The notes: a model not told the origin generated them from the sequence alone. A DNA stretch of 64,000 nucleotides from Pseudoclavibacter sp. CFCC 11306 (GCF_008831235.1 NZ_WBKF01000001.1:1112529-1176528), one strand, 5' to 3'; positions 44,732-55,991 are shown, numbered from the stretch's first letter. Numbers and translations are program-made.

Positions 44732-45420
44732 CACTCACTCACCTTCTCGTCAGCCTTGAGCAGCGCCGCGGGTGCGACCTCGTCGAGGGGCAGACCACGA
44801 CGTGCTGCCACGGCCTGCGGTTCCTCGAGCTGCTTGAGTGCGGCAACAGTGGCACGCACGATGTTGAGCGTATTCGACGACCCCAGCGACTTGCTGAGCA
44901 CGTCGTGCACGCCGGCGCACTCGAGCACGGCGCGCACCGGGCCACCGGCGATAACACCGGTACCGGCTGATGCCGGACGCAGCAGGACGACGCCGGCTGA
45001 GTCCTCGCCCTGCACAGGGTGCGGAATCGACTTGAGGATGCGCGGCACGCGGAAGAAGTTGCGCTTGGCCTCTTCGACACCCTTGGCAATCGCGGCCGGA
45101 ACCTCTTTGGCCTTGCCATAGCCGACTCCGACGAGTCCATCGCCGTCGCCCACGACGACCAGCGCCGTGAAGCTGAAGCGACGACCGCCCTTGACGACCT
45201 TCGACACACGGTTGATGGTCACGACGCGTTCAAGGAACGGGCTCTCTTTGTCACGGCCGCCGCGATCGCCGCGATCGCGACCGGGCTGGCGCTCGCGCGA
45301 CCCGTGACGACGCTCGCGCTCGTTGGGGTCGGTGGCCTGCTGGCTCTTGCCCTGGCCTTCAGCTGAGGTTGCGCTCACCTGCTGCTCCTTTGATGCTTCG
45401 GTCTTCGTCTGTTCGCTCAC
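44731..45420 (-). CDS. rpsE: 30S ribosomal protein S5
   Basis: A 229-aa S5. The core from about residue 60 has [31 protein letters not shown] and [15 protein letters not shown]. The first 58 residues are a Gln/Arg/Asp-rich, low-complexity extension typical of high-GC actinobacteria. The start is a GTG overlapping the rplR stop. Confidence 0.95.
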   Translation of the reverse strand: MSEQTKTEASKEQQVSATSAEGQGKSQQATDPNERERRHGSRERQPGRDRGDRGGRDKESPFLERVVTINRVSKVVKGGRRFSFTALVVVGDGDGLVGVGYGKAKEVPAAIAKGVEEAKRNFFRVPRILKSIPHPVQGEDSAGVVLLRPASAGTGVIAGGPVRAVLECAGVHDVLSKSLGSSNTLNIVRATVAALKQLEEPQAVAARRGLPLDEVAPAALLKADEKVSE

Positions 45421-45782
45421 AGTGTCAGCCCACCTTCGCGTGCGCCGTCAGCGACTGCTGCGACTCGACCGGCGTACTGGTTGCCGCCGCGGTCGAAGAC
45501 GACCGCCTCGACACCGGCCGCCTTGGCACGGTCGGCAACGAGCTGGCCCACCTTCTTGGCCTTCGCCGTCTTATCACCGTCGAAGACACGCAGATCTGCT
45601 TCGAGAGTCGACGCGCTCGCCACGGTCACGCCGCGGGTGTCGTCGACGACCTGCACGAAGACGTGGCGAGCCGAGCGGTTCACCACGAGACGGGGCCGCT
45701 GAGCGGTGCCGCTCAGGTGCTTGCGCACACGGACATGACGACGCTGACGCGCTGCCTGCCTGCTCTTGTTGCGTGAAGCCAT
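45417..45782 (-). CDS. rplR: 50S ribosomal protein L18
   Basis: A 121-aa L18 with [35 protein letters not shown] and the C-terminal [24 protein letters not shown]. Standard in length. Confidence 0.96.
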   Translation of the reverse strand: MASRNKSRQAARQRRHVRVRKHLSGTAQRPRLVVNRSARHVFVQVVDDTRGVTVASASTLEADLRVFDGDKTAKAKKVGQLVADRAKAAGVEAVVFDRGGNQYAGRVAAVADGAREGGLTL

Positions 45783-45784
45783 GA

Positions 45785-46321
45785 TTACTTACCAGCCTTT
45801 CCAGCCTTGCGCCGCACGTGCTCGCCTTCGTACCGCACGCCTTTGCCCTTGTACGGCTCGGGCAGGCGCAGCTTGCGCAGTTTCGCGGCGGTCTCGCCGA
45901 CAGACTGCTTGTCAATGCCCTTGACGATGACCTTGTTCTGGCCTTCGACCTCGAACGAGATGCCCTCGGGCGGGTCGACCACGATGGTGTGCGAGTAGCC
46001 GAGCGAGAACTCCACCGAGCTGCCCTTGGCGACGGCGCGATAGCCGGTGCCGACGATCTCGAGGCGCTTCGAATAGCCCTCTGTGACGCCGATGATGTTG
46101 TTGTGGATCAGCGTGCGGCTCAGTCCGTGAAGCGAACGCGACTCGCGCTCTTCGTCCGGACGAGCGACGATGACCTGGCTGCCGTCGACCGAGGCCGTGA
46201 TCGGCTTCGGCAGTGACAGTTCGAGCTGACCCTTCGGGCCCTTCACTGCGACGTGCTGGCCGTCGATCTTGACGTCGACGCCTGCCGGAATCTCAATGGG
46301 AAGCTTACCGATACGTGACAT
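45785..46321 (-). CDS. rplF: 50S ribosomal protein L6
   Basis: A 178-aa L6 beginning [30 protein letters not shown] and ending with [22 protein letters not shown]. Both repeated L6 domains are present. Confidence 0.97.
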   Translation of the reverse strand: MSRIGKLPIEIPAGVDVKIDGQHVAVKGPKGQLELSLPKPITASVDGSQVIVARPDEERESRSLHGLSRTLIHNNIIGVTEGYSKRLEIVGTGYRAVAKGSSVEFSLGYSHTIVVDPPEGISFEVEGQNKVIVKGIDKQSVGETAAKLRKLRLPEPYKGKGVRYEGEHVRRKAGKAGK

Positions 46322-46327
46322 GTTCGA

Positions 46328-46726
46328 TCACCACACGTAGGCGAGGACTTCCCCACCCACGCCCTTCGCCTTGGCCTCACGGTCAGTCAGCAGACCCGAG
46401 GAGGTGGACAGAATCGCGATGCCCAGGCCGCCGAGGACCTTGGGCAGCTCGGTCGACTTCGCGTAGACGCGCAGACCGGGCTTGGAGACTCGCTTGATGC
46501 CTTCGATCGCACGCTGGCGATCGGAGCCGTACTTGAGATCGATGGTGAGCGTCTTGCCCACGCGAGCGGGCTCCTCGCTGACCTCGCCGACATAGCCCTC
46601 ACGCTTGAGGATCTCAGCGACGCTGCGCTTCAGCTTGCTGGAAGGCAGCGCGACGCGCTCGATGTGCGCGTTGTTCGCGTTGCGGATCCGCGTCAGCAGG
46701 TCGGCAACGGGGTCTGACATTGTCAT
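46328..46726 (-). CDS. rpsH: 30S ribosomal protein S8
   Basis: A 132-aa S8 with [17 protein letters not shown] and the C-terminal [25 protein letters not shown] at 46726 follows AGGAAA; a second ATG six bases in is possible. The preceding gap to rplE lacks rpsN. Confidence 0.95.
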   Translation of the reverse strand: MTMSDPVADLLTRIRNANNAHIERVALPSSKLKRSVAEILKREGYVGEVSEEPARVGKTLTIDLKYGSDRQRAIEGIKRVSKPGLRVYAKSTELPKVLGGLGIAILSTSSGLLTDREAKAKGVGGEVLAYVW

Positions 46727-46755
46727 GTGCAGTGTTTCCTGTTCTCGCCAGGTAT

Positions 46756-46779
46756 CCCCGCCCCGTACACGGAGCGGGG
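46756..46779 (-). other. GC-rich hairpin between rplE and rpsH
   Basis: Arms 46756-46766 and 46769-46779 pair over 11 bp (one G-T pair) around a 2-nt loop, so in RNA a slightly opened loop is expected. It lies 17 bases past the rplE stop, where rpsN/rpsZ is found in many bacteria. Confidence 0.7.
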
Positions 46780-46796
46780 ACCTTCGGCAATCGGTG

Positions 46797-47387
46797 TTAC
46801 TTGGTGGTCTTGGTCTTGAAAGGGAAGCCCAGGGCACGCAGCAGCGAGCGACCCTGATCATCGTTGTCAGCCGACGTCACGATCGTGATGTCGAAGCCGC
46901 GCACGTGATCGGTCTGGTCCTGATCGACCTCGTGGAAGACCGACTGCTCGGTCAGACCGAAGGTGTAGTTGCCGTTGCCGTCGAACTGACGGTCGCTCAG
47001 ACCGCGGAAGTCGCGAATACGCGGCAGCGACAGGCTGATCAGACGATCCAGGAACTCCCATGCGCGGTCGCCGCGAAGCGTGACGTGCGCGCCGATGGCC
47101 TGGCCCTCGCGCAGCTTGAACTGAGCGATCGACTTGCGAGCGTGGTTGACGTGCGGCTTCTGACCGGTGATGGCCGCGAGGTCGTGCACAGCACCCTCGA
47201 TGAGCTTGCCATCGCGGGCAGCCTCACCGACACCGGTGTTCACGACGACCTTGACGATCTTCGGAACCTGATGCAGGTTCGTGAAGCCGAACTCCTTCTC
47301 AAGAGCCGGAATGATCTCTTCGCGGTACTTGACCTTGAGGCGAGGGGTCACCTTCTCAACCGTGGTGGTCTCTGCAGTCTCAGTCAT
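46797..47387 (-). CDS. rplE: 50S ribosomal protein L5
   Basis: A 196-aa L5 with [46 protein letters not shown] and [19 protein letters not shown]. The start overlaps the rplX stop by one base. Confidence 0.97.
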   Translation of the reverse strand: MTETAETTTVEKVTPRLKVKYREEIIPALEKEFGFTNLHQVPKIVKVVVNTGVGEAARDGKLIEGAVHDLAAITGQKPHVNHARKSIAQFKLREGQAIGAHVTLRGDRAWEFLDRLISLSLPRIRDFRGLSDRQFDGNGNYTFGLTEQSVFHEVDQDQTDHVRGFDITIVTSADNDDQGRSLLRALGFPFKTKTTK

Positions 47388-47737
47388 CAGATGTCCTTAC
47401 CCGACTTCTTGGCGTAGCGAACGCGGACGGTGCGCTTCACGCCATTGGTCTCAACTTCTTCGACTCGGAAGCCGACACGGGTCGGCTTCTTGGTCTCGGG
47501 ATCGACGATCGCGACGTTCGAGACGTGAATCGGAGCCTCGAACTCCTTGATGCCGCCCTGCTCGCCGTTCACACCGGCGCGCACGTGACGCTTCACGATG
47601 TTCACGCCTTCGACGACGACGCGGTCAGTCTCGGGAATGACGCGCAGAACAGTTCCCTGCTTGCCTCGGTCACCGCCGCGATCCTGGCTCGCGCCCGAGA
47701 TCACCTCGACGAGGTCTCCCTTGCGAATCTTCGCCAT
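47387..47737 (-). CDS. rplX: 50S ribosomal protein L24
   Basis: A 116-aa L24 with the KOW motif near the N-terminus ([17 protein letters not shown] followed by KQGTVLRV) and [14 protein letters not shown]. One-base gap to rplN. Confidence 0.96.
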   Translation of the reverse strand: MAKIRKGDLVEVISGASQDRGGDRGKQGTVLRVIPETDRVVVEGVNIVKRHVRAGVNGEQGGIKEFEAPIHVSNVAIVDPETKKPTRVGFRVEEVETNGVKRTVRVRYAKKSGKDI

Positions 47738-47738
47738 C

Positions 47739-48107
47739 TCAAATCACCTCCGGTGCCAGTGAAACGATCTTCATGAACTTCTTGTCGCGCAGCTCACGGC
47801 CGACGGGGCCGAAGATACGCGTGCCACGAGGCTCGCCGTCGCCCTTGAGGAGCACTGCGGCGTTCTCGTCGAACTTGATGTACGAGCCGTCCGGACGACG
47901 CGTCTCTTTGACAGTGCGAACGATGACGGCCTTGACGACCTCACCCTTCTTCACACCGCCACCAGGGATCGCATCCTTGACGGTCGCCACGATGGTGTCG
48001 CCGAGACCTGCATACCGACGGTTCGAACCGCCCAGCACACGAATCGTCAGCAACTCCTTGGCGCCGGTGTTATCGGCAACCTTCAGTCGCGATTCGTTCT
48101 GAATCAT
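47739..48107 (-). CDS. rplN: 50S ribosomal protein L14
   Basis: A 122-aa L14 beginning [28 protein letters not shown] and ending [16 protein letters not shown]-like sequence. Standard length. Confidence 0.97.
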   Translation of the reverse strand: MIQNESRLKVADNTGAKELLTIRVLGGSNRRYAGLGDTIVATVKDAIPGGGVKKGEVVKAVIVRTVKETRRPDGSYIKFDENAAVLLKGDGEPRGTRIFGPVGRELRDKKFMKIVSLAPEVI

Positions 48108-48134
48108 GTGAATTCTCCTTGGGTAGGTTCAGGC

Positions 48135-48422
48135 CTACTTGGCCTTCTCCAGAATCTCAACCAGGCGCCAGCGCTTGGTGGCGGACAGCGGACGGGTCTC
48201 GTCGATGCGAACGAGGTCGCCCACACCAGCGGCGTTCTCTTCGTCGTGCACGCGAACCTTCGACGACTTGCGCATGACCTTGCCGTAGAGGGCGTGCTTC
48301 ACACGATCCTCGACGACCACGGTGATGGTCTTGTCGCCCTTGTCGCTCACCACGTAGCCGCGACGGCTCTTGCGGTACCCGCGCTCCTCGGCGACAGGCG
48401 ACTCCTGCTTGTTCTCGCTCAT
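48135..48422 (-). CDS. rpsQ: 30S ribosomal protein S17
   Basis: A 95-aa S17 with [35 protein letters not shown] and [10 protein letters not shown]-like C-terminus ([17 protein letters not shown]). Four-base overlap with rpmC. Confidence 0.97.
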   Translation of the reverse strand: MSENKQESPVAEERGYRKSRRGYVVSDKGDKTITVVVEDRVKHALYGKVMRKSSKVRVHDEENAAGVGDLVRIDETRPLSATKRWRLVEILEKAK

Positions 48423-48730
48423 GCCTGAGCCTCCTCGTCAGTCTTGGCGGCCTTCTTCGATGTCTTGGCCTTGGCCTTCGACGCCTTCTCGGCCGGAGCC
48501 GGGGCGGGCTGCTGGCGGATGCCGAGCTCGCGCTCACGGATGATGGTGTAGATGCGTGCGATGTCGCGCTTGACGGCGCGAACACGCGATCCCGAAGCGA
48601 GCTGACCGGTGGCCGACTGGAAGCGCAGGTTGAACAGCTCTTCTTTGGCCTTCTTCAGCTCGGCTGCCAGGGCAGCCTCTTCGAGCGTCTCGAGCTTGTC
48701 GACAGCGAGGTCTTTGGATCCGATCGGCAT
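48419..48730 (-). CDS. rpmC: 50S ribosomal protein L29
   Basis: A 103-aa L29; the core has [29 protein letters not shown] and [18 protein letters not shown]. About 30 extra C-terminal residues are Ala/Lys-rich, while the usual protein is 60-75 aa. Start overlaps upstream and downstream neighbours (rplP, rpsQ). Confidence 0.95.
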   Translation of the reverse strand: MPIGSKDLAVDKLETLEEAALAAELKKAKEELFNLRFQSATGQLASGSRVRAVKRDIARIYTIIRERELGIRQQPAPAPAEKASKAKAKTSKKAAKTDEEAQA

Positions 48731-49149
48731 TATGCGTCACCCTCCTCGCGCTTGATGATGCGCGCCTTGACTGGAAGTTTGTAGATGGCACGAGTGAGCG
48801 CTTCGCGAGCGATCTCATCGCTAACACCGCTCAGCTCGAAGAGCACACGCCCGGGCTTGACGTTGGCGACCCAGAACTCGGGCGAGCCCTTACCAGAACC
48901 CATTCGGGTTCCGATCGGCTTCTGCGAGAGCGGGCGATCCGGGAAGATGTTGATCCAGACCTTGCCACCACGCTTGATGTAACGCGTCATGGCGATACGA
49001 GCGGCCTCGATCTGACGGTTGGTGATATAGGCGGGGCCGAGAGCCTGAACGCCGTATTCGCCGAATGCCAGTTCGTTGCCACCCTTCGAACGCCCTGAGC
49101 GCTTGGGGTGGTGCTGCTTGCGGTACTTGACCTTACGTGGGATGAGCAT
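48730..49149 (-). CDS. rplP: 50S ribosomal protein L16
   Basis: A 139-aa L16 with [43 protein letters not shown]-type sequence, and [22 protein letters not shown]. Standard. Confidence 0.97.
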   Translation of the reverse strand: MLIPRKVKYRKQHHPKRSGRSKGGNELAFGEYGVQALGPAYITNRQIEAARIAMTRYIKRGGKVWINIFPDRPLSQKPIGTRMGSGKGSPEFWVANVKPGRVLFELSGVSDEIAREALTRAIYKLPVKARIIKREEGDA

Positions 49150-49152
49150 GTT

Positions 49153-49911
49153 CTACGCCTCCGCTCCTGCTGCCACCGGAGCATCCTTCTGCTGGCCGTG
49201 CTGGCCGCGAGGGGCTCGGCGGGAACGATCACCGCGGCTGGGACGCGAAGCCTCGAGGCTCGCCAGCTCACGATCGGTGATCTCGCCTTTATAAATCCAG
49301 ACCTTCACGCCGATGCGGCCGAAGGTGGTACGTGCCTCGTAGAAGCCGTAGTCGATGTTCGCGCGCAGCGTGTGCAGCGGCACACGACCCTCGCGGTAGA
49401 ACTCGGAACGGCTCATCTCGGCGCCGCCCAGACGACCGGCCACCTGGATGCGAACACCCTTGGCGCCTGCGCGCATGGCACCCTGCAGGCCCTTGCGCAT
49501 GGCACGACGGAACGCGACACGAGCAGCGAGCTGCTCTGCGACACCCTGAGCGACCAGCTGAGCCGAAGCCTCGGGGTTCTTGACCTCGAGGATGTTCAGC
49601 TGGATCTGCTTGCCGGTGAGCTTCTCGAGATCGCCGCGGATGCGCTCAGCCTCCGCGCCGCGACGGCCGATGACGATACCAGGGCGCGCGGTGTGGATGT
49701 CCACTCGCACGCGATCCTTGGTGCGCTCCAGGTTGATCTTCGCGATGCCGGCGCGGTCAAGGTTCTCTGTCAGGAAGTGACGGATCTTGACGTCCTCGGC
49801 GACATAGTCCTTGTAACGCTGACCAGGCTTGTTCGAGTCGGAGAACCACCGTGACACGTGGTCAGTGGTGATGCCCAGACGGAAGCCGTAAGGGTTGACT
49901 TTCTGACCCAT
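49153..49911 (-). CDS. rpsC: 30S ribosomal protein S3
   Basis: A 252-aa S3 beginning [22 protein letters not shown], with the KH domain [18 protein letters not shown] and the C-terminal [11 protein letters not shown]. About 30 extra residues rich in Arg and Gln end the protein. Confidence 0.97.
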   Translation of the reverse strand: MGQKVNPYGFRLGITTDHVSRWFSDSNKPGQRYKDYVAEDVKIRHFLTENLDRAGIAKINLERTKDRVRVDIHTARPGIVIGRRGAEAERIRGDLEKLTGKQIQLNILEVKNPEASAQLVAQGVAEQLAARVAFRRAMRKGLQGAMRAGAKGVRIQVAGRLGGAEMSRSEFYREGRVPLHTLRANIDYGFYEARTTFGRIGVKVWIYKGEITDRELASLEASRPSRGDRSRRAPRGQHGQQKDAPVAAGAEA

Positions 49912-50309
49912 CAGTTGCTCTCCTTCTTCGCTGATGCCTCGGTTGCCCCAGCTGCCTCTTCAGGCGTGGCGACGACCACAGTGATGTGGCTCGTGCGCTT
50001 CAGCACCCGATAGGCACGGCCCTGAGCGCGGGGACGGATGCGCTTGAGGGTCGGGCCCTCGTCGACATACGCCTCGGCGATGTAGAGCTCGTCCTCGTCG
50101 AGGAAGCTGTTCGAAGCCTCTGCCTTGACTCGAGCATTGGCGACAGCCGATGCGACGAGCTTGTAGACCGGCTCCGAAGCACCCTGCGGGGCGAACTTCA
50201 GAATTCCCAGAGCCTCGTTGACCTGCTTGCCGCGAACCAAGTTGACGACGCGACGGGCCTTCTGAGGCGTAACACGGATATGACGCAGACGCGCGGTTGC
50301 TTCTACCAT
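49911..50309 (-). CDS. rplV: 50S ribosomal protein L22
   Basis: A 132-aa L22 with [27 protein letters not shown] and the beta-hairpin [20 protein letters not shown] that lines the exit tunnel. The second of two adjacent ATGs is chosen for spacing from GAGAGG. Confidence 0.95.
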   Translation of the reverse strand: MVEATARLRHIRVTPQKARRVVNLVRGKQVNEALGILKFAPQGASEPVYKLVASAVANARVKAEASNSFLDEDELYIAEAYVDEGPTLKRIRPRAQGRAYRVLKRTSHITVVVATPEEAAGATEASAKKESN

Positions 50310-50331
50310 CATGACCTCTCTTTCAGGAGCT

Positions 50332-50351
50332 GCCGACGCCTCAGCGTCGGC
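50332..50351 (-). other. Hairpin with the rpsS stop codon in its loop
   Basis: On the minus strand GCCGACGC-TGAG-GCGTCGGC forms an 8-bp GC-rich stem whose tetraloop contains the rpsS TGA (50341-50343). The stem spans the end of rpsS and the gap to rplV. Confidence 0.75.
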
Positions 50352-50622
50352 GGCCCTTCTTGTCGTCCTTCTCGTGACCGCGGAAGGTGCGCGTCGGCGC
50401 GAACTCGCCGAGCTTGTGGCCGACCTGCGCCTCGGTGATGAACACCGGGACGTGCTTGCGACCGTCGTGAACGGCGATCGTGTGGCCGAGGAACGCCGGA
50501 ATGATCAGCGAACGGCGTGACCAGGTCTTGATCACATTCTTCGTGCCGGCCTCGTTCTGAGCGAGAACTTTGCGAAGCAGGTGCTCGTCAACGAAGGGGC
50601 CCTTTTTCAGACTGCGTGGCAT
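50341..50622 (-). CDS. rpsS: 30S ribosomal protein S19
   Basis: A 93-aa S19 with [47 protein letters not shown] and [14 protein letters not shown]. Standard length. Confidence 0.97.
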   Translation of the reverse strand: MPRSLKKGPFVDEHLLRKVLAQNEAGTKNVIKTWSRRSLIIPAFLGHTIAVHDGRKHVPVFITEAQVGHKLGEFAPTRTFRGHEKDDKKGRRR

Positions 50623-50635
50623 TCTTGTCTATCTC

Positions 50636-51475
<840 letters not shown>

Positions 51476-51496
51476 GATTCTTAGCCTTTCCCCGAC

Positions 51497-51796
51497 CTAG
51501 TTCGCTGCCGAGAAGATGTCGATGGAACCCGACTTCAGCGACACGATGGCACGCTTGGTGTCTTTGCGCTTGCCGGTTCCGGTGCGGGTGCGACGGGTCT
51601 TGCCCTGACGGTTGAGGGTGCGAACCTGATCGACCTCGACGTTAAAGATGGCCTCGATGGCCTGCTTGATCTCGGTCTTGTTGGCGTCAGGAGCGACCTC
51701 GAACGTGTACTTGCCCTGGTCGATGAGGTTGTAGCTCTTCTCAGAGACGATGGGCTTGATCACCACGTCGTGTGTGTGCTTGTTGAGCTCAGTCAT
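51497..51796 (-). CDS. rplW: 50S ribosomal protein L23
   Basis: A 99-aa L23 with [25 protein letters not shown] and [23 protein letters not shown]. Four-base overlap with rplD. Confidence 0.97.
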   Translation of the reverse strand: MTELNKHTHDVVIKPIVSEKSYNLIDQGKYTFEVAPDANKTEIKQAIEAIFNVEVDQVRTLNRQGKTRRTRTGTGKRKDTKRAIVSLKSGSIDIFSAAN

Positions 51797-52443
51797 TCTG
51801 CATCACCTTTCTGCGCGGCGCGGCCGACGAACTGCTCGAAGGCCTGCTTGGTGAAGACGATGTCGTCGGCGACCAGCACGTCATAGGCGTTGAGCTGGCC
51901 GGCGTCGAGGCTGTTCACGTTCTGCAGGTTGCGCACGCTTTTGATCGTGAGCTCATCGGTGCGATCGACGACGAGCAGGATGTTTGCGTCGGCGGCGAAC
52001 TGTGCGAGCACAGCCTTCGCGGCCTTCGTCGACGGTGTCTCGCCTGAGACGACGTCGGTGATCACATGCACGCGGCCGTTGCGAGCACGGTCGCTGAGCG
52101 AACCGCGCAGAGCTGCGGCGATCATCTTCTTCGGGGTGCGCTGCGTGTAGTCGCGCGGCACCGGCCCGTGGACGATGCCACCGCCGGTCATGTGCGGAGC
52201 ACGGATCGAACCCTGTCGGGCGTTACCTGTGCCCTTCTGCTTGAACGGCTTGCGGCCTGCGCCTGAGACCTCGCCACGGTTCTTCACCTTGGCGGTGCCC
52301 TGACGGGCGGCGGCCAGCTGTGCGACGACGACCTGGTGGATCAGCGGCACGTTGGGCTGCACGTCGAAGAGATCGGCGGGCAGCTCGACACTGCCGGACT
52401 TCTTGCCCTCGGCGGTCAGCACATCGATCTTGGTGGCAGCCAT
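51793..52443 (-). CDS. rplD: 50S ribosomal protein L4
   Basis: A 216-aa L4 with VQAQLAA-type N-terminal helix ([44 protein letters not shown]) and [12 protein letters not shown]. In E. coli L4 represses its own operon; whether this holds here is unknown. Confidence 0.97.
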   Translation of the reverse strand: MAATKIDVLTAEGKKSGSVELPADLFDVQPNVPLIHQVVVAQLAAARQGTAKVKNRGEVSGAGRKPFKQKGTGNARQGSIRAPHMTGGGIVHGPVPRDYTQRTPKKMIAAALRGSLSDRARNGRVHVITDVVSGETPSTKAAKAVLAQFAADANILLVVDRTDELTIKSVRNLQNVNSLDAGQLNAYDVLVADDIVFTKQAFEQFVGRAAQKGDAE

Positions 52444-52445
52444 GG

Positions 52446-53099
52446 TCAGGCCCCCTTCACAGCGTTGCGGACGAACACGACCTGGCCCTTGGGGCCGGGG
52501 ATTGCGCCCTTGATGAGCAGCAGGTTGTTCTCGGCGTCGATGGCCTGCACCTTGAGGTTCTGAACGCTCACGCGCTCGGCACCCATGCGGCCAGCCATCT
52601 TGAGGCCCTTGTAGACGCGCGACGGCGTCGAGGCCTCACCGATCGAACCCGGCTTGCGGTGGTTGCGGTGCGCACCGTGCGATGCGTTGTCACCACGGAA
52701 GTTGTGCAGCTTCATCACACCTGCGAGGCCCTTGCCCTTGCTGGTGCCGACGACGTCGACCTTCTGGCCGGCTTCGAACTGCTCGACGGTGAGCTCCTGA
52801 CCGATGCTGTACTGATCGGTGTCGTTGGTGCGCACCTCGACGAGGTGGCGACGCGGGGTCACGCCTGCCTTGGCGAAGTGACCGCCAGCGGGCTTGGTGA
52901 CTTTACGCGGGTCGATCTGCCCGTAGGCGATCTGCACGGCCTGGTAGCCGTCGCGCTCGGCGTCGCGAATCTGGGTCACGACGTTGGTCGTGGCCTCGAC
53001 GACGGTGACGGGCACGAGGTTGTTCTCCTCGTCCCACACCTGGGTCATGCCGAGCTTGATGCCCAGCAGGCCCTTGCGGGTCTTGGTTTCAGTAGTCAT
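52446..53099 (-). CDS. rplC: 50S ribosomal protein L3
   Basis: A 217-aa L3 beginning [27 protein letters not shown], with [38 protein letters not shown]. Standard. Confidence 0.97.
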   Translation of the reverse strand: MTTETKTRKGLLGIKLGMTQVWDEENNLVPVTVVEATTNVVTQIRDAERDGYQAVQIAYGQIDPRKVTKPAGGHFAKAGVTPRRHLVEVRTNDTDQYSIGQELTVEQFEAGQKVDVVGTSKGKGLAGVMKLHNFRGDNASHGAHRNHRKPGSIGEASTPSRVYKGLKMAGRMGAERVSVQNLKVQAIDAENNLLLIKGAIPGPKGQVVFVRNAVKGA

Positions 53100-53112
53100 T
53101 CTCTCGTGTTCC

Positions 53113-53421
53113 TCAGAGCTTGATCTCGATGTTCACGTCAGCAGGAAGGTCGAGACGCATCAGCGAGTCGACAGCCTTCGGCGTCGGATCGACGATGTCG
53201 ATCAGGCGCTTGTGGGTGCGCTTCTCGAAGTGCTCACGGCTGTCCTTGTATTTGTGCGGCGAACGGATCACAGCGATCACGTTCTTCTCAGTGGGGAGCG
53301 GCACCGGGCCGACCACTGTCGCACCGGCACGGGTCACCGTGTCGACGATCTTGCGTGCAGAGGAATCGATCACCTCGTGGTCATACGACTTCAGTCGAAT
53401 GCGGATCTTCTGTCCCGCCAT
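53113..53421 (-). CDS. rpsJ: 30S ribosomal protein S10
   Basis: A 102-aa S10 with [28 protein letters not shown] and [39 protein letters not shown] precedes the ATG. It is first in the S10-spc-alpha supercluster. Confidence 0.98.
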   Translation of the reverse strand: MAGQKIRIRLKSYDHEVIDSSARKIVDTVTRAGATVVGPVPLPTEKNVIAVIRSPHKYKDSREHFEKRTHKRLIDIVDPTPKAVDSLMRLDLPADVNIEIKL

Positions 53422-53964
53422 CGCTGACTCCCATCTTCATTCCAAGGCAATACTGCCTTCATCGTTTCGGCAATTGTGCCGACCTTGCTTCCGAGGTCTC
53501 GACGTCTCGCCGACACTGTCCTGTGTCTGCCTGACGCCTTGACTCCGTCAGGACGCTTGTGAGCTCTCGCTCATTCACGCACCACTGTTCTTCTGTCAAA
53601 GCTGCGTCCACTGCCTGTGTGAACTCCCTCACAACGACCGAGGGGCGGGCACGCAGGCACCCGAACTCTTGTCGTGTTGTGAGGTCTCAACGGCAAGAAC
53701 CGCATCACTGCCGTTGTTCACGGCTGGACGCACTGTTCGTACCGACGTGTTCTGCTGCAAGCGGCCGAATCTCAGATCCGACACATACTGGCAGTGATCC
53801 GCGCGAACGCGGAATTTCTGGAACTGAACAAGTTTGCCACAGACTTGGGCCATTAAGCAACCCGGGCGTGTCGCCCTGGGCGAGTCGCTGCGGGCGCCTT
53901 CCCGACGCCCTGGAACCGGCACCCGGGCTTCGCGCTGTCACCCGTCGGCAGACGCCGTTCACGC
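53422..53964. other. Leader/intergenic region upstream of rpsJ
   Basis: These 543 bp contain no credible gene. From the hemQ side they hold a probable hemQ terminator, then sequence that must carry the promoter of the ribosomal supercluster and a long leader. A perfect TTGACA lies on the minus strand at 53594-53599, but no good -10 follows at 16-18 bp, so the promoter is not placed with confidence. Confidence 0.7.
53861..53880 (-). terminator. Probable terminator after hemQ
   Basis: On the minus strand CCCAGGGCG-ACA-CGCCCGGG pairs as an 8-bp stem with one bulged A, followed by TTGCTTAATGG. It lies 85 bases past the hemQ stop and would insulate the ribosomal operon from haem gene transcription. 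Confidence 0.55.
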
Positions 53965-54747
53965 TCAGCGGCCGGTGGCCACCAGCCCGGCCCACTGCTC
54001 GAGCTCGACACGGGGGCCGGTGAAGAACGGCGTCTCTTCTCGCACATGCAGACGGGCCTTCGTACCGCGCATATGACGCATCAGATCGACGATGCGGTGC
54101 AGCTCGTCGGCCTCGAAGGCCAGAATCCACTCATAGTCGCCGAGCCCGAACGACGCGATGGTGTTCGCACGCACGTCGGGGTAGTCGACCGCATACTGCC
54201 CATGCTCGCGCAGGATCGTCGAGCGCTCCTCATCGGGCAGCAGGTACCACTCATAGGAGCGCACGAACGGGTACACACAGAGGTAGTCGCGGGGCTGCTC
54301 CCCCGCCAGGAACGCCGGGATGTGCCGCGGATTGAACTCGGCCTGACGATGCACGGCGACGTTCGACCAGTACGGCGACAGGTGCTGTCCGAGCGGCGTG
54401 GTGAGAAAGCGGTGATAGGCGCGCTGCACCGTCTCAGGACTCTCGGCGTACCACCAGCACATCAGGTCGGCTTCGGCACGGTATCCGGCGACGTCGTAGA
54501 ACCCACGCACAGTGAGGCCCTCGATCTCGTCGAGCGCCTCCAGCGTCTCACGCGCGGCAGCCGCACGCACAGCAGCATCCTCGTCGAACGGCTCATCGAC
54601 GGTGAACACGGCCCACTGTGTGTAGGTCACAGTCGAGTTGATGCGCTCGGCCTTCTGCGCGAAGCTCTCGGGCTTCGCCACGTTCGGTCGTTCCACCTTG
54701 GCGGTGGCGTTGTTCGTCGTGCTCTGGTTCGCATTGTCTGCGGTCAT
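53965..54747 (-). CDS. hemQ: Coproheme decarboxylase (HemQ/ChdC)
   Basis: A 260-aa haem-synthesis enzyme that oxidatively decarboxylates coproheme to haem b using peroxide, the last step of the coproporphyrin-dependent route. Visible motifs are FYDVAGYRAEADLMCWWYAESPE, FNPRHIPAFLAGEQPRDYLCVYPFVRSYEWYLLP with the catalytic-region Tyr, and REHGQYAVDYPDVRANTIASFGLGDYEWILAFE. A 30-residue hydrophilic N-terminal extension precedes the fold. It follows the ferrochelatase gene by 65 bp, consistent with the pathway order. Confidence 0.94.
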   Translation of the reverse strand: MTADNANQSTTNNATAKVERPNVAKPESFAQKAERINSTVTYTQWAVFTVDEPFDEDAAVRAAAARETLEALDEIEGLTVRGFYDVAGYRAEADLMCWWYAESPETVQRAYHRFLTTPLGQHLSPYWSNVAVHRQAEFNPRHIPAFLAGEQPRDYLCVYPFVRSYEWYLLPDEERSTILREHGQYAVDYPDVRANTIASFGLGDYEWILAFEADELHRIVDLMRHMRGTKARLHVREETPFFTGPRVELEQWAGLVATGR

Positions 54748-54812
54748 CGTTCTCAGTGCCTCTTCTGCTCTGTGCCTCGTGGATGTCTGTGCTCAGTGTG
54801 CGACCGGTCGCG

Positions 54813-55955
54813 TCAGTCGTCGTCGCCCGCGACCACCGGCAGCCCGGTGACCACGCCGGCTCGCTGACGGCAGCTGTTCGGCGGTGCGACGTCAGGCGTC
54901 ATCGGATGCGATCCGATCACCGGACGTCGTGTGCCATGGCCGCGTTCGACCGCTGCGCGCTCGATCATCAGCTCGGCGAGGCCCTCGACGAACTCGGGGC
55001 GATGTCCTGCCGTGGTCGCACGACGCACCTCGAGGCCGATCTCGTCGGCGTGTGCTGCGGCCTCGGTGTCGAGGTCGAAGACGACCTCCATGTGGTCGGC
55101 GATGAAGCCGATGGGAGCGATCACGACGTTCTGCACGCCTTGTGCTTTGAGCTCGTCGAGCCGGTCGCTGATGTCGGGAGCGAGCCACGGCTGGTGCGGA
55201 CTGCCCGACCGCGAGCAGAACGACAGCGAGGTGCCGAGCAGACGGTCGCCCAACTCGCCCTCGACCGCCCGAGTGACTTCGGCGGCGACCAGCTGGTGCT
55301 GCTCGAGGTAGGTCGGCCCTGTGGCGCCGCTGGCCTCGTTCATCGTCTCGGGGATGCTGTGAGTCACATAGGCGATGTGCAGCGGCTGACCGACGGGCAG
55401 TTCGCTCGCTGCCTCGCGCACTGCGTTGACGTTGGCGTCGACGAAGGCCTGATCGTTGTAGAACGCACGCAGGATGTCGACGTCGAGTCGCACACCCGTC
55501 TCGGCTTCGAGCGCGGTGATCGTCTCGGCCAGGTGCTCACGGTACTGTCGCGAACCCGAGTACGAGATGTAGGCGGCGGTGATGACCACCAGGATGCGAC
55601 GGGCACCGTAGGCGATTGTGGTGCGCAGCGTGTCGACCGTGTAGGGGTTCCAGTGGCGGTTGCCGAAGAGAATCGGGGTGTCGACGTCTCGGCGGTCGAG
55701 GGCGGCGCGCAGATCGGCGATGAGTCTGAGGTTCTCGCCGTTGATCGGGCTGCGCCCGCCGAAGAGGCGGTAGTGCTCGCCGACCACTTCGAGCCGCGAG
55801 TCCGGGATGTTCTTTCCAGAGACCACGTCGCGCAGAAACGGGAGGACGTCCTCCTGTTTGTTCGGGCCGCCGTACGAGAGCAGCAGGATGGCGTCGTACG
55901 GGCTGAGTGCGCTGTCTGCGAGGGTATCTGAACTTGAGGGATTCTGGGCGGTCAC
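54813..55955 (-). CDS. hemH: Coproporphyrin ferrochelatase (CpfC/HemH)
   Basis: A 380-aa ferrochelatase; with HemQ next door it most likely inserts iron into coproporphyrin III. It has ILLLSYGGPNKQEDVLPFLRDV at the start, FGNRHWNPYTVDTL, SYSGSRQYREHL, AYVTHSIPETMNEASG with the catalytic His, and the C-terminal VVIAPIGFIADHMEVVFDLDTEA. The GTG at 55955 is chosen because it lies seven bases after a TATTCT -10, implying a leaderless mRNA. Earlier in-frame starts up to 56147 overlap the adhP promoter region and lack binding sites. Confidence 0.92.
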   Translation of the reverse strand: MTAQNPSSSDTLADSALSPYDAILLLSYGGPNKQEDVLPFLRDVVSGKNIPDSRLEVVGEHYRLFGGRSPINGENLRLIADLRAALDRRDVDTPILFGNRHWNPYTVDTLRTTIAYGARRILVVITAAYISYSGSRQYREHLAETITALEAETGVRLDVDILRAFYNDQAFVDANVNAVREAASELPVGQPLHIAYVTHSIPETMNEASGATGPTYLEQHQLVAAEVTRAVEGELGDRLLGTSLSFCSRSGSPHQPWLAPDISDRLDELKAQGVQNVVIAPIGFIADHMEVVFDLDTEAAAHADEIGLEVRRATTAGHRPEFVEGLAELMIERAAVERGHGTRRPVIGSHPMTPDVAPPNSCRQRAGVVTGLPVVAGDDD

Positions 55956-55962
55956 AAGCCAA

Positions 55963-55991
55963 AGAATATCATCAGACGTTTCACTTGCCAC
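55963..55991 (-). promoter_or_regulatory. Candidate hemH promoter (leaderless)
   Basis: On the minus strand GTGGCA (55986-55991), 17 bp, TATTCT (55963-55968), then seven bases to the GTG start. The distance leaves no room for a ribosome site, and none is seen. Confidence 0.5.

Noticed and set aside
53571-53599. A confident rpsJ promoter built on TTGACA at 53594
   Set aside because: The -35 is perfect but no acceptable -10 follows at normal spacing, so it was not listed as a promoter.
53559-54023. Plus-strand open frame covering the rpsJ leader and hemQ end
   Set aside because: It overlaps hemQ antisense and has composition of a shadow frame; no ribosome site or family resemblance.
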